A DNA stretch of 64,000 bases, taken from contig NZ_LYXZ01000002.1 of NCBI RefSeq assembly GCF_001676615.1, positions 1 to 64,000 on the forward strand, given 5' to 3'. This document shows, piece by piece, positions 42,382 to 51,112 of the stretch. The position numbers and the translations under genes were made by a program. Position 1 is the first letter of the stretch; every line of letters begins with the position of its first letter. This DNA is from Labrys sp. WJW (GTDB lineage Bacteria; Pseudomonadota; Alphaproteobacteria; Rhizobiales; Labraceae). The notes beneath the pieces are model-generated. The model had not been told where the DNA came from, did not search any database, and saw only the letters and a list, made by a program, of their open reading frames with translations.

Positions 42382-43212
42382 TCAGTTCAAGCCGAGCGTA
42401 CCGCGCAGCTTGGAAAGATCTTCCGCCAGCGTGGTGATCGGGCCCTGCAGGGCCGTGCGATCTTCCGGCGTCAGCTTGTCATAGGTCTCGTAGCCATCCT
42501 TGGTCTTGTACTTGGCCAGGATCTTCTCGACCGTCTCGAAATTCGTGCCGATCTTCTTCGACAAGTCCTTGTCAGCCTTTACCGTGAGCGGATGCAGGAG
42601 ATCGACGATCTTCCGGGCGCCATCGATATTGGCCTTGAAGTCCCACAGGTCGGTGTGGCTGTAGCGATCTTCCTCACCGGTAATCTTGGTGGCGCCGACT
42701 TCCTCGATCAGCGCAGCGGCACCGCCCACCATCTTCTCGGGCGGAATGGTGAGGCCGGCGATGCGCTTCTGCAGTTCGGCGACATCGGTGTTCAGCTTGT
42801 CGGCGAAGGTAGCGAGACCCTCGGTGCTCTTCTTTTCGAACAGCCCGTATTCGAGGCGATGGAAGCCGGTGAAGCCGTCATCGGCCTCCTTCTTCTCATG
42901 GTCGTCGGCGCGGGAATCGATGCTGCCGTCGAGATCGGAGAAGAGTTCGGCGACCGGCTCGATCATTTCGTAGTGAAAGCGGGTAGGGGCGTAGAGGGCC
43001 TGGGCCTTCTTCAGATCGCCGGCCTTGACCGCGGCCGTGAACTTGGCGGTGTCCTCCACCAGTTTCTTGACACCCTTGCTGATGTAGACCTTGTAGTCGG
43101 CCACAGGCTGGACCAGATCCAGCGGGGAGACGGCCGGCGCGTTGGCGCTGGCGGTCGTGGCAAGACCGATGATCGCGGCGCCCAGCAGCATGCGCCATTT
43201 GAGATGTGTCAT
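42382..43212 (-). CDS. efeM: EfeM-like periplasmic M75 (imelysin-domain) protein
   Basis: A 276-residue periplasmic protein with a signal peptide (to about residue 23) and one M75/imelysin domain, the metal-binding part of EfeO without its cupredoxin. The HxxE metal motif is in [10 protein letters not shown] (H118, E121), and the block [31 protein letters not shown] is nearly the same as in the full-length EfeO encoded 1.3 kb upstream. It probably binds ferrous iron and hands it to EfeU or EfeB. It is the last gene of the operon efeU-efeO-efeB-efeM, 39 bp after efeB. Confidence 0.9.
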   Translation of the reverse strand: MTHLKWRMLLGAAIIGLATTASANAPAVSPLDLVQPVADYKVYISKGVKKLVEDTAKFTAAVKAGDLKKAQALYAPTRFHYEMIEPVAELFSDLDGSIDSRADDHEKKEADDGFTGFHRLEYGLFEKKSTEGLATFADKLNTDVAELQKRIAGLTIPPEKMVGGAAALIEEVGATKITGEEDRYSHTDLWDFKANIDGARKIVDLLHPLTVKADKDLSKKIGTNFETVEKILAKYKTKDGYETYDKLTPEDRTALQGPITTLAEDLSKLRGTLGLN

Positions 43213-43251
43213 GGGGTTCTCTCTCTCTTCAGTTCAAGGTTGAAGGATCGT

Positions 43252-44544
43252 TCAGGCGGTCTCCGCCAGCAGGGACTGGCCGAGAAATGCTGTCTTGTCG
43301 GTAATGCCGGGCAGGATGAAGAAATAGCCGCCGCCGACCGGCTTGATGTATTCCTCCAGCGGTTCGCCGTTCAGGCGTTGCTGGACCGTGGCAAAGCCGG
43401 CATCCAGATCGGACTGGAAGCAGATGAAGAGCAGGCCCATGTCGAGCTGGCCCGACTTGGTGATGCCGTTGGAATAGTTGAAGGGACGACGCAGGATCAG
43501 ATTCTTGCCTGAGTCCGCCGTACGCGGATTGGCAAGGCGGATATGGGCGTCCAAAGGCGTGCGCTTGCCTTCCGGGTCGTCGTGGTAGCTGGGAATGTCG
43601 GCTTCGACCTTCATGCCGAGCGGAGCGCCGTTTGGCTTGTGCCGGCCCATGATGGCTTCCTGCTCGCCGAGCGGCGTGCGGTCCCAGCGCTCCACGAAAT
43701 TGCGGATGATGCGCACCACGCCGTAGCTGCCGCCGGTCGCCCAAGCGGGCTCGGCGGCGCCATGCTGCACCCAGACCAGGCGATTCATCTCGGCCTCGTC
43801 CTTGTGGTCGGGATTGGCCGTGCCGTCCTTGAAGCCGAGCAGGTTGCGCGGTGCCGATTGGGTTTCACCGGTGGCGCGCGGCGGCGGCACGAAGCCTTCC
43901 TGCTTCCAGCGCACCATCAGCAGATCCGGCGTGTTCTTCACGATATCGCGCAGGGCATGCAGGTTGCTGTCGGTGGTGTTGGAGCAGATCTGGATCATCA
44001 GATCGCCGTGGCAGAGTTCGGCCGACAGCGCGTCGTTGGGGAATTGCGGCATCTTGATCAACTGCCGCGGCTTCTTGTCGGCGAGCCCGAAGCGCTGGTC
44101 GAACAGCGAGGCGCCCACGCCCACGGTGATGGTGAGATTGTCCGGGGAGACCACGGGGCCCATCAGTCCCGAATCGGGGGGGGGGAACTTGGGATCGATC
44201 GCCGGCGGCGTGCCGCCCTGGGTGAGGAAAGCGATGCGATCGGTGAGGACGCGGAACAGGCGTTCGAGATCGCCGCGTTTGGTGGCGAGGATGTTGAAGG
44301 CCACCACCAGTCCCATCGGGGGGCGATCGGTGGTGACGCCGGCCTGGTGGGTGCCGAGATAGGTCACGCGGTCGCTGAGATGGCCGGTGGAACCGGCTTC
44401 CTCCGCGGCCGCCTGCTGGCCCGGCAGGGTGGCCAGCAACGCGCCGCCGCCGGCGGCGCCAAGGCCCAGCAGCATCGAGCGCCGGCCCGGAGAACGCGGG
44501 GCGTCGGTGTCGGATTGGGGCGGGTAGGGGGTCTTGTCGGTCAT
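43252..44544 (-). CDS. efeB: Deferrochelatase/DyP-type peroxidase EfeB
   Basis: A 430-residue haem peroxidase exported by the Tat route (SPGRRSMLLGLGAAGGG at residues 18-32). It shows the DyP hallmark GFKDG (237-241, catalytic Asp240) in RNLLGFKDGTANPD and the proximal haem His in LDAHIRLANP near residue 335. In Efe systems it oxidises ferrous iron for uptake and can release iron from haem. It is 13 bp downstream of efeO and 39 bp upstream of efeM, in one operon. Nothing looks missing. Confidence 0.95.
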   Translation of the reverse strand: MTDKTPYPPQSDTDAPRSPGRRSMLLGLGAAGGGALLATLPGQQAAAEEAGSTGHLSDRVTYLGTHQAGVTTDRPPMGLVVAFNILATKRGDLERLFRVLTDRIAFLTQGGTPPAIDPKFPPPDSGLMGPVVSPDNLTITVGVGASLFDQRFGLADKKPRQLIKMPQFPNDALSAELCHGDLMIQICSNTTDSNLHALRDIVKNTPDLLMVRWKQEGFVPPPRATGETQSAPRNLLGFKDGTANPDHKDEAEMNRLVWVQHGAAEPAWATGGSYGVVRIIRNFVERWDRTPLGEQEAIMGRHKPNGAPLGMKVEADIPSYHDDPEGKRTPLDAHIRLANPRTADSGKNLILRRPFNYSNGITKSGQLDMGLLFICFQSDLDAGFATVQQRLNGEPLEEYIKPVGGGYFFILPGITDKTAFLGQSLLAETA

Positions 44545-44557
44545 TGGTTTGTCCCCT

Positions 44558-45727
44558 TCAGTCGAGGCCCAGCGTGCCGCGCAGCGTCGACAGGCTTTCG
44601 GCCAGCGTCGTCACCGGTTTTTGCAGGGCCACACGATCGTCCTGGCTCAAGGCGTCATAGGATTTGAAGCCGCCATCGGGCGTGCGGTATTTGGCAAGGA
44701 TGGCATTCACGGCGGCGAAATTGTCGTCGATGCTCTTCTGGCGCGCCGCATCTGCCTTGGTGGTCAGGGGGGCGAGCAGCTCGACGATCTTGCGGGCTCC
44801 GTCGATATTGGCCTGGAAATCCCACAGATCCGTACGGCTGTAGCGGTCTTCCTCCCCGGAGATCTTGTTGGAGGCGACTTCCTCGATCAGCACGGCTGCG
44901 CCGCCGACCATCTTGGAAGGCGGTACGACCAGGGTCGAGACCCGGTTCTGCAACTCGGTGATATCGGCTTGCAATTTGTCGGCGAAGGGCGCGAGTCCCT
45001 CGGTACTGCCCTGCTTGAACAGGCCGTATTCGAGGCGATGGAAGCCGGTAAAGGCCGGATCTGCCTCCAGCTTCTCGAAAACATCGGCGCGGGCGTCGAT
45101 CGACTTGTCGAGATCGGAAAACAGTTCGGCAACGGGCTCGATGCGCTCATAGGATTGACGGGTCGGCGCATAGAGTTCACGGGCCTTGGCGAGGTCGCCG
45201 GCCTTGATCGCGTCGGTAAAGGCCTTGGTCGCTTCGACGAGGTCATCGACCTCCAGGGTGACATAGACCTTGTACTCGGCCAGCGGCCCGATCAACTGCG
45301 TCAGGCTCGGCTTGACCTCCTTGGGGGCATTGGCGAGCGCGGTAACCTTGAGCTTGCCCCTGGGATTGGTGAGCAGGCCGCAGGCGATCTCGTAGTCGCC
45401 CGGCTCGAGCCTGGCGGTCAGCTTCTGGGTGAAGCCCGGCGCGATGTTCTCGCGCTCTTCCACCACCATCACGCCCTGCAGGATTTCCCATTCCATCACC
45501 CGGTTGCTCTTGTTGGTGATGGCGAAGGTGGTGCGCCCTTCAGGCACTGTCAGTTCGTTCGGCTCACAGGCTGTCGCCGTGACGGCGATGGCGACGGTAT
45601 CGCCGCTCTTGGGCCCGTCGGCGCCGGGTTGCTTGGCGACCAGGAAATAGGTGCCGACGCCCACCGCCACGATGAGTGCGAGCATGCCGGCCCCGACAGC
45701 CGGATAATTGATACGCGGGGCTGTCAC
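44558..45727 (-). CDS. efeO: EfeO iron-binding protein (cupredoxin plus M75 domain)
   Basis: A 389-residue periplasmic protein, tethered by an N-terminal helix (about residues 11-31). Residues about 45-130 form a cupredoxin-like domain with Cys54 and Cys116 (ATACEPNELTVPEG, YEIACGLL). The rest is the M75 domain with the HxxE motif H230-E233 (GFHRLEYGL). The start is GTG at 45727, overlapping the efeU stop by four bases (GTGA); the frame is open upstream inside efeU but codes for nothing. It recruits Fe2+ or Fe3+ for the permease EfeU. Confidence 0.93.
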   Translation of the reverse strand: MTAPRINYPAVGAGMLALIVAVGVGTYFLVAKQPGADGPKSGDTVAIAVTATACEPNELTVPEGRTTFAITNKSNRVMEWEILQGVMVVEERENIAPGFTQKLTARLEPGDYEIACGLLTNPRGKLKVTALANAPKEVKPSLTQLIGPLAEYKVYVTLEVDDLVEATKAFTDAIKAGDLAKARELYAPTRQSYERIEPVAELFSDLDKSIDARADVFEKLEADPAFTGFHRLEYGLFKQGSTEGLAPFADKLQADITELQNRVSTLVVPPSKMVGGAAVLIEEVASNKISGEEDRYSRTDLWDFQANIDGARKIVELLAPLTTKADAARQKSIDDNFAAVNAILAKYRTPDGGFKSYDALSQDDRVALQKPVTTLAESLSTLRGTLGLD

Positions 45728-46563
45728 GATCGTGCGGCCTTCGATTTGGATGGGGAGGTGGAGGTTGGCGCCATCAGGAAGAGCAACAGCGCCGGGATGA
45801 GATAGAGGAGATAGGCGATCACTTCGCCATGGGTCGGCGTGTCGTGATAGCCGAACAAGCCGCCGAGCACGGTGCCGAGCGCACTGTCGCCGGGCAGGAT
45901 GCCGGAGATGTCGAAGGCAATGCCCTGCAGATGGTTCCACAGGCCGGCCTCGTGCAGCGAGCGGACCGCGGTTGCCACCAGGCCGGCCGCCACGAAGATG
46001 ATCAGGACGCTGGTCCAGCGGAAGAACAGGCGCAGGTTGAGGCGGGCGCCGCCATAATAGAGCGCCACGCCGAAGACGGCTGCGCAGACCAGGCCGAGCG
46101 CGGCGCCGACCGGCGCGCCATAGCCGACATTCTGTTCGAAGGTCGCCAGCAGGAAGAAGGCGGACTCCAGTCCCTCGCGCGCGACCGCCAGGAAGACCAT
46201 GCCGACCAGCGCAAGGCCCTGATGGTCTGATGAAGCCAGGGCGGCATCGACGGAGTGCTGCAGTTCGGTTTTGATGCTGCGCGAGGCTCGCACCATCCAG
46301 AACACCATGGCGGTCAACAGGCAGACCGCGATCAGGCCGACGACGGCCTCGAACAGCTCCTGGGTGCGCTGGGGAAATTCGGCGCTGGCGACGCGTAGCG
46401 CGACGAACACGGAGAAGGAGAGGCCGACGGCCAGGATGATGCCGCACCACACGGCCGGCATCCAGGCGCTTCGCCCGGTGACACGCAGATAGCTCGCAAC
46501 AATGCCGACGATCAGCGCTGCCTCGATGCCCTCCCTGAGCATGATGAGAAATGGTACGAGCAT
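45724..46563 (-). CDS. efeU: EfeU/Ftr1-type iron permease
   Basis: A 279-residue iron permease of the oxidase-dependent Ftr1 family with seven predicted helices. The two REXXE iron-binding motifs are intact: REGIE (10-14) in helix 1 and REGLE (129-133) in helix 4. The start ATG at 46563 is set by the family N-terminus (MLVPFLIMLREGIEA) and AGGAA upstream. It is the first gene of the efe operon. An AT-rich leader with iron-box-like sequence (46689-46758) lies upstream, consistent with induction under iron limitation. Confidence 0.95.
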   Translation of the reverse strand: MLVPFLIMLREGIEAALIVGIVASYLRVTGRSAWMPAVWCGIILAVGLSFSVFVALRVASAEFPQRTQELFEAVVGLIAVCLLTAMVFWMVRASRSIKTELQHSVDAALASSDHQGLALVGMVFLAVAREGLESAFFLLATFEQNVGYGAPVGAALGLVCAAVFGVALYYGGARLNLRLFFRWTSVLIIFVAAGLVATAVRSLHEAGLWNHLQGIAFDISGILPGDSALGTVLGGLFGYHDTPTHGEVIAYLLYLIPALLLFLMAPTSTSPSKSKAARS

Positions 46564-46688
46564 TGTGTCGTTCCTGCGCGCCCCCACAGCCGATGCAAGA
46601 TTAACAATCGGCAAGCTATTACACGCGTTCAATTCTGATGAACAAGGGGCTGTGACGCAGAAAACCGTTGCGGATCAAAGATAAGAGC

Positions 46689-46758
46689 AATTCTAAATTA
46701 TAGTTCATAGTAATTCTAAATTGTGCAATTCTGGAATTATTTTTAGAGTTATTCCAAA
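46689..46758 (-). promoter_or_regulatory. AT-rich efe promoter region with iron-control-element-like sequence
   Basis: The sequence TTTAGAG-TTA-TTCCAAA (46742-46758) matches the Irr iron control element TTTAGAA-N3-TTCTAAA at 12 of 14 positions. Nearby, AATTCTAAATT occurs twice in direct orientation, 23 bp apart (46689-46699 and 46712-46722), and AATTCTGGAATT forms a palindrome at about 46727-46738. This region lies 125-195 bp upstream of efeU. Confidence 0.5.
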
Positions 46759-46949
46759 GCGGGTAAATAACCCTGTCTTCTCTGAATGGTGCGCCGGGGC
46801 CGGCCGGGTTGGAGGTTGCGGTGGCGGCAATAGAGGCCGACTGACGACCCCTTTCGTCGACAAGGCCGTATGGCACCGCCAGGGCGGGCCTGTCGAAGAG
46901 TGAACAGGCAAAGTTAATGCGAATCTCTTTCGCCCGGTTGGCCGGAAGA

Positions 46950-47459
46950 CTACCCGCGCCTCTGCGAGACGGCAGCCCGGAATACGGCGACGACGCGGGC
47001 CGCAAAATTGCGGGCGGCGGTCACCGCCACCCAGACGGGCGTTCGTTTCAGCCAGTCGAGCAGCGTCCGGCGAACCCAGTCGATCAGCCCCATGAGCCAG
47101 GCGAACCATCTTATGGTCATCAGCTTGGGCTTGCCGGCAGCATAGATACGCTCGATCAACAGGAAGCTGGCGAGATAGGCGACGGCGAGGATGAGCAGGC
47201 CTCGGACCAACCGGCCCTGGCCCAGGAGCAGAAGGCCGTAGATCTTCAAGGGTTCTGCGACGGCGAGGGGCACGGCCAGCAGAATGAGGATGACGAAACG
47301 CGGCAAGGCCGCGACGGCGCGCTCCCCGATTTCGACAAGGCGCAGGGCGGCAAAACGACGGATCAGCGGCCCGTAGATCGGCCGGGCCAGTTCGTCGATG
47401 ATCACCAGGATCGCAAGGAGGACCTGCAGCGGCAGGAGGACGAGGCGCTTGAGCGTCAT
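46950..47459 (-). CDS. Membrane protein of unknown function
   Basis: A 169-residue membrane protein with two or three helices: LLPLQVLLAILVIIDELARPIYGPL, FVILILLAVPLAVAEPLKIYGLLLLG and GLLILAVAYLASFLLIERIY, followed by an amphipathic basic tail (WLMGLIDWVRRTLLDWLKRTPVW). Proteins of this pattern are common and uncharacterised in Hyphomicrobiales. The start at 47459 is chosen because the hydrophobic protein begins there; the frame opens 105 bp upstream. No clear ribosome site is seen. Its stop lies 386 bp from the efeU start and it reads towards it on the same strand. Confidence 0.65.
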   Translation of the reverse strand: MTLKRLVLLPLQVLLAILVIIDELARPIYGPLIRRFAALRLVEIGERAVAALPRFVILILLAVPLAVAEPLKIYGLLLLGQGRLVRGLLILAVAYLASFLLIERIYAAGKPKLMTIRWFAWLMGLIDWVRRTLLDWLKRTPVWVAVTAARNFAARVVAVFRAAVSQRRG

Positions 47460-47692
47460 GGCGGTGCGGGATCCTCGAACGGACGCGGCCCGGGGAAAAG
47501 CCGCATCGGGTGAATTTGAGAAGCTGCCGCGCGGTTGGCAACGCCCATTCCACCATATTCCCACGCGATGTTTACGCTTTCGACCGTCAATGGGGAGTGG
47601 CGATGCCGCCTTGGTGGCATTTCTCCCACTTTTGCCTTATTGCGCGGGGTGTAATGAGCTAGCCCGGCGGGGCGTTCGGTTCAGGAGAGACG

Positions 47693-48652
47693 ATGGAAGC
47701 GCGCGAACGTATCGGCCTGGCGGCTCTTGGCACGATCGGGCTGGTGTTGGCTGTGGGCGGTTTTGTGCTGCATAGCCCGGGCCCGCATTCCGCCGTGGCG
47801 GAAGCGGCGATGGCGGGTGCGGAGACGACAAACCCGCAGCCTGCGCCCGCGCTAAAGGCGGGCCAGGCTCCCGCACCGATCCCCGCGGCGCAACCCACCC
47901 CCTATGCCGACTGCCTGCGCAAGGGGATTGGCGTAAAGATCGGCAAGTCGGGCCTGCGCGTTTCCGGACCGCCGGCCCTGACGCTGGTGACGGGAGAGAA
48001 AGCCGACGAGGAGGTCAATTTCTCTACCAAGGCCGGATTGGAGAAAGCCTGTTCGCAGCCCGAGGTGACGGCCAAGGCGTTGGTGCTCACGCTTGAAGCG
48101 ATGGACAAGCCCTTCGGCGTGGCAGCAAGCTGGCGGGCGGAGTTTTGCAAGGACGGCGGGGATACCGCCACACTCCTCCTGTGTCGCGGCGAAGAACGGC
48201 CGAGCGGGGCGCCGCGTTCGCTGGTCACCATCGGGCTCTATGAACCCGCTTCCTTTAAGGGCGACAGCATGTTCCAGACGCAGGCTCCGGACCTCGACAA
48301 TTTCAAGGCCTGGAAGGACCGGTTGACCAAGGCCGGCACGCCGCCTCCCACCCAGCCGGACGGCGATTACGACATCTATCCCGGCGGAATCTGGCTCGAA
48401 CGCGATGCCAAATCCGCTACGCCCTTCCTGGTTTCCTGCGACGTCGACAGCCTGCCGGTCACGGGCCAGCATTATTGCGTCGGCACGCTTGGCCTCGAAG
48501 GGGGCTTGCGGGCGCGGCTGGAGTTTCGGACGGTGACGCCGCAGATCGGCCGCGAGGCGGCGGCAGCGGCGGCCAACTTCAAAGTCCTGCTCGCAGCATG
48601 GCAGGCCGCAGCGTCGCAGGCCGCACCAGTCTCTTCCCAGCCCGGAAAATAG
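47693..48652 (+). CDS. Exported or membrane-anchored protein of unknown function
   Basis: A 319-residue protein with an N-terminal membrane helix (IGLAALGTIGLVLAVGGFVL), an Ala/Pro-rich linker to about residue 65, and a globular periplasmic part with several cysteines (YADCLRKG, LEKACSQPEV, AEFCKDGG, LLLCRGEE, LVSCDVDSL, QHYCVGTL) that could form disulfides. I do not recognise the family. CAGGAGAG precedes ATG 47693. It is convergent with the SDR gene at 48696. Confidence 0.7.
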   Translation: MEARERIGLAALGTIGLVLAVGGFVLHSPGPHSAVAEAAMAGAETTNPQPAPALKAGQAPAPIPAAQPTPYADCLRKGIGVKIGKSGLRVSGPPALTLVTGEKADEEVNFSTKAGLEKACSQPEVTAKALVLTLEAMDKPFGVAASWRAEFCKDGGDTATLLLCRGEERPSGAPRSLVTIGLYEPASFKGDSMFQTQAPDLDNFKAWKDRLTKAGTPPPTQPDGDYDIYPGGIWLERDAKSATPFLVSCDVDSLPVTGQHYCVGTLGLEGGLRARLEFRTVTPQIGREAAAAAANFKVLLAAWQAAASQAAPVSSQPGK

Positions 48653-48695
48653 CGCATGTCGCAGTGCTGTCGGGGCGACGAGGCCGCAAGGGTCG

Positions 48696-49463
48696 TCAGA
48701 CGCAGGCCGTGAGGCCGCCATCGACATAGAGGATGTGGCCATTGACGAAATTGGAGGCATTGCCGGCGAGGAAGATGGCGGCTCCGGCCAGCTCCTCGAC
48801 CTTGCCCCAGCGTCCGGCAGGTGTGCGGGCCTCGACCCAGGCGGAGAAGGCGGTGTCCTGCATCAGCGCCGTGTTGAGCTCGGTTTCGATATAGCCCGGA
48901 CCGATGCCGTTGACCTGGATGTTGTGCCGGGCGAGTTCGGCGCACAGGGCCTTGGTCATCATGCGCACGGCGCCCTTGGCTGTGACATAGGGCACGATAT
49001 TGGCGCGGCCGAGTTCGCTCATCACCGAGCAGATGTTGATGATCTTGCCCGAACGCCGCTCGATCATGCCGCGAGCCACGGCTTGCGCCACCAGGAAGAC
49101 ACCCTCGACATTGGTGGATTGCACGTCGCGGAAGGTATCGAGCGAAAAATCCACGAAGGCCGCCCGGCGCTGGATGCCGGCATTGTTGACCAGGATGTCG
49201 AGGCGGCCATGGCGGGCTTCGATGGCCGAGATCGTCGTTTCCACGCCGGCGCGATCGGTGACGTCGAAGGCGGCCGTCTCCACGACGAGGCCTTCTTCGC
49301 TGAGTTGGCGGGCGGCGGCATCGAGTTTGGCCTGGTTGCGGCCGTTGAGAACGACGGTCGCACCGGCGCCGGCAAGTCCGCGGGCAATGGCCAGGCCGAT
49401 TCCCTGGCTGGAGCCGGTAACGAGGCCGATCCGTCCCGTCAGGTCGAAAATATCAGTGAGCAT
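48696..49463 (-). CDS. SDR oxidoreductase, gluconate 5-dehydrogenase-like
   Basis: A 255-residue short-chain dehydrogenase. The pattern fits the gluconate 5-dehydrogenase branch: FDLTGRIGLVTGSSQGIGLAIARGLA, VVLNGRNQAKLDAA, DILVNNAGIQRRAAF, INICSVMSELGRANIVPYVTAKGAVRMMTKALCAELA (catalytic Ser, Tyr, Lys), VNGIGPGYIETELN and the closing FVNGHILYVDGG. Such enzymes interconvert 5-ketogluconate and gluconate, or related sugar acids; the exact substrate is not decided. GGGAGG precedes ATG 49463. No sugar-acid genes are adjacent. Confidence 0.87.
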   Translation of the reverse strand: MLTDIFDLTGRIGLVTGSSQGIGLAIARGLAGAGATVVLNGRNQAKLDAAARQLSEEGLVVETAAFDVTDRAGVETTISAIEARHGRLDILVNNAGIQRRAAFVDFSLDTFRDVQSTNVEGVFLVAQAVARGMIERRSGKIINICSVMSELGRANIVPYVTAKGAVRMMTKALCAELARHNIQVNGIGPGYIETELNTALMQDTAFSAWVEARTPAGRWGKVEELAGAAIFLAGNASNFVNGHILYVDGGLTACV

Positions 49464-49529
49464 GGCGAACCTCCCGTCACCAAGCTATCGCTTGGGCCGA
49501 CAGGCAGCCAGACGTTTTCATCTGACCAA

Positions 49530-49560
49530 TAAAAAGGGCTCCGAGGCGGACCCCGGAGCC
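49530..49560 (-). terminator. Rho-independent terminator after the small lipoprotein gene
   Basis: Stem GGCTCCG/CGGAGCC (49537-49543 with 49554-49560). On the minus strand it is followed by TTTTTA (49530-49535). It ends the 98-residue lipoprotein transcript 28 bp after its stop. Confidence 0.85.
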
Positions 49561-49588
49561 ATATCGAACCGGTCTGACCGGCGAAGGC

Positions 49589-49885
49589 TTACTTCTTGAC
49601 GGCCGCGATCAGCTCGTCATAGGCCTTGCAGAGTTCGTCGGTCGGCTTGCCGCCAGCGGACTGGGCAGCCTGGGCCTTGGTAAGCAGCTCCTGCGCCTTC
49701 TGAGCCCAGGTCTGCGCGTTCGCCTGAGCCTTGGCCGGATCCTTCATGGCGTTGGTCATGGCTTCCGTCAGGTCTTTGCCCTTCTGGGTAATAGCCTCGA
49801 CCGTGCAGCTCGAGCTGCCACCGCCACAGGAGGCGAGGGCGAGAGCGAGAGAGCTGAAAGCGGCGGCAAGCAACATTTTTCTCAT
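49589..49885 (-). CDS. Small lipoprotein, helical, unknown function
   Basis: A 98-residue lipoprotein: signal MRKMLLAAAFSSLALALASC with lipobox LASC (Cys at residue 20), then a Gly/Ser spacer and a charged helical domain rich in Ala, Lys and Gln (AMTNAMKDPAKAQANAQTWAQKAQELLTK). Two more Cys residues (in SSSCTVEA and DELCKAYDEL) may pair. No family is recognised. GGAAAGGAAG precedes the ATG at 49885, and a clear terminator follows, so this is a single-gene unit. Confidence 0.75.
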   Translation of the reverse strand: MRKMLLAAAFSSLALALASCGGGSSSCTVEAITQKGKDLTEAMTNAMKDPAKAQANAQTWAQKAQELLTKAQAAQSAGGKPTDELCKAYDELIAAVKK

Positions 49886-49939
49886 AGGGCTTCCTTTCCT
49901 CACCGTGGAAGGTCGGTTTTGGGTCGCCCAAAACTTCAT

Positions 49940-50460
49940 GGTGCCGTGGCACAGGTGAGAATGTACCGGCGGCGAACCCCTAGCCGGCCATGATCACGCA
50001 CGACGTGCGTTTGTGCACATCTCGCCCGAATCGAAAGCCACCCAGTCCACTCGCCATAAGCGAAGCGATGAGGAGTTTCAACACAATGCCGCCGCATTCG
50101 ACCCTGTACTGTTCGGTAATATGATGGTTATTCACAATGAATCCCAAAAAGTTGCATCAACATGACGCACATGTCTCAAGGGAGAGTGGGCCGGATATTC
50201 GTGCATCTCTCGAAGTCTGTATTGCAATGCAACAAAGCGAGACCACTGCAGGAAAGGGGGTTGCATACGACAAAAAAATAACAACATAGAGACGTATGTG
50301 GTGTCTTGTCATGCCAGAATGTCTGACCTCCTGCGAAGGGATGGAAAGCTGCCCGCAAGCTTGTCGTCTATTTGAAGAGATGCGCTTGTTCGAAAGGGGT
50401 AGAACAAAGTTGGTGTGCAAAGGCACACGAATGCTAAGGAATATTTGATATATTCGCGGT
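49940..50460. other. Intergenic region, relatively AT-rich, no gene recognised
   Basis: About 520 bp between the divergent lipoprotein and Nudix genes. Base composition falls below that of the neighbours between about 50080 and 50460. A -10-like TATATT occurs at 50449-50454 just before the Nudix frame. Short frames here have no supporting signals. Confidence 0.4.
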
Positions 50461-50958
50461 ATGAATAGTGTTGCCGAGTGCAGTGTTAGGGTTTCCTCAC
50501 GTTACATGGCCAGAGTCGACAAATATCCTCTCAAGTCGCCCGTCACAGCCACGGAGCTTCGCCAGGTCGGCGCATTGCCCTTGCGGATCCAGCGCAGCAA
50601 GATAGAGGTTTGCCTGGTGACCACGCGGGAGACGCGGCGCTGGACCATCCCCAAGGGATGGCCGATGAGGAACCACAAGGACTGCCGGGCGGCCGCCATA
50701 GAGGCCGAGGAAGAAGCCGGGCTGCTCGGCAAGATCGGCAAGGAACCGGTTGGCGAATATCTTTACTGGAAGCGTCGCGATCTGCATTTCGATCTCGTCC
50801 GCGTCTTCGTCTATCGTCTCGACGTCACCGGCCATCTGCCGGTCTGGCGTGAGATGAACGAACGCGAAGTGCGCTGGTTCACGCCCGGGGATGCCGCTCT
50901 CCTGGTCGAGGAGCCGGGTCTGTCCGCTTTGCTGGAGCAGGCCGCGAGCCCTGCATGA
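50461..50958 (+). CDS. Nudix hydrolase (diphosphoinositol-polyphosphate-phosphatase-like)
   Basis: A Nudix protein of 165 residues, or 150 if the ATG at 50506 is used (neither has a good ribosome site). The Nudix box is GWPMRNHKDCRAAAIEAEEEAGL: the EEE-A-GL catalytic end is present, but the first Glu of the consensus is His and the usual Arg before the Glu is Ile. The PKGWP lead-in and the overall layout (GALPLRIQRSKIEVCLVTTRETRRWTIPKGWP) match the diphosphoinositol/diadenosine polyphosphatase group common in rhizobia. It is expected to cleave a nucleoside- or polyphosphate-type substrate in the cytoplasm. Confidence 0.82.
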   Translation: MNSVAECSVRVSSRYMARVDKYPLKSPVTATELRQVGALPLRIQRSKIEVCLVTTRETRRWTIPKGWPMRNHKDCRAAAIEAEEEAGLLGKIGKEPVGEYLYWKRRDLHFDLVRVFVYRLDVTGHLPVWREMNEREVRWFTPGDAALLVEEPGLSALLEQAASPA

Positions 50959-51112
50959 CAGCTCCCGTGCGGCTGTCATCCCACTGTCACATGGTTGATC
51001 TAGCCCCGTCATTCCAGGCGGCTATCCCAGGGGCGGGGCGTTGCCTGAACTTGAAGCTATGCGGCATTCGGGCCTCGGGTGGGGGAGGCCTGGGCCGCTT
51101 GGCGGAGGCGCC

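Noticed and set aside
44168..44200. Run of ten G at about 44177-44186 inside efeB as a possible frameshift
   Set aside because: The reading frame stays open and in register with the DyP family on both sides, so the run appears to be correctly counted.
50157..50426. Short frames on both strands in the AT-rich gap before the Nudix gene
   Set aside because: They lack ribosome sites and family resemblance, and the composition suggests non-coding sequence.
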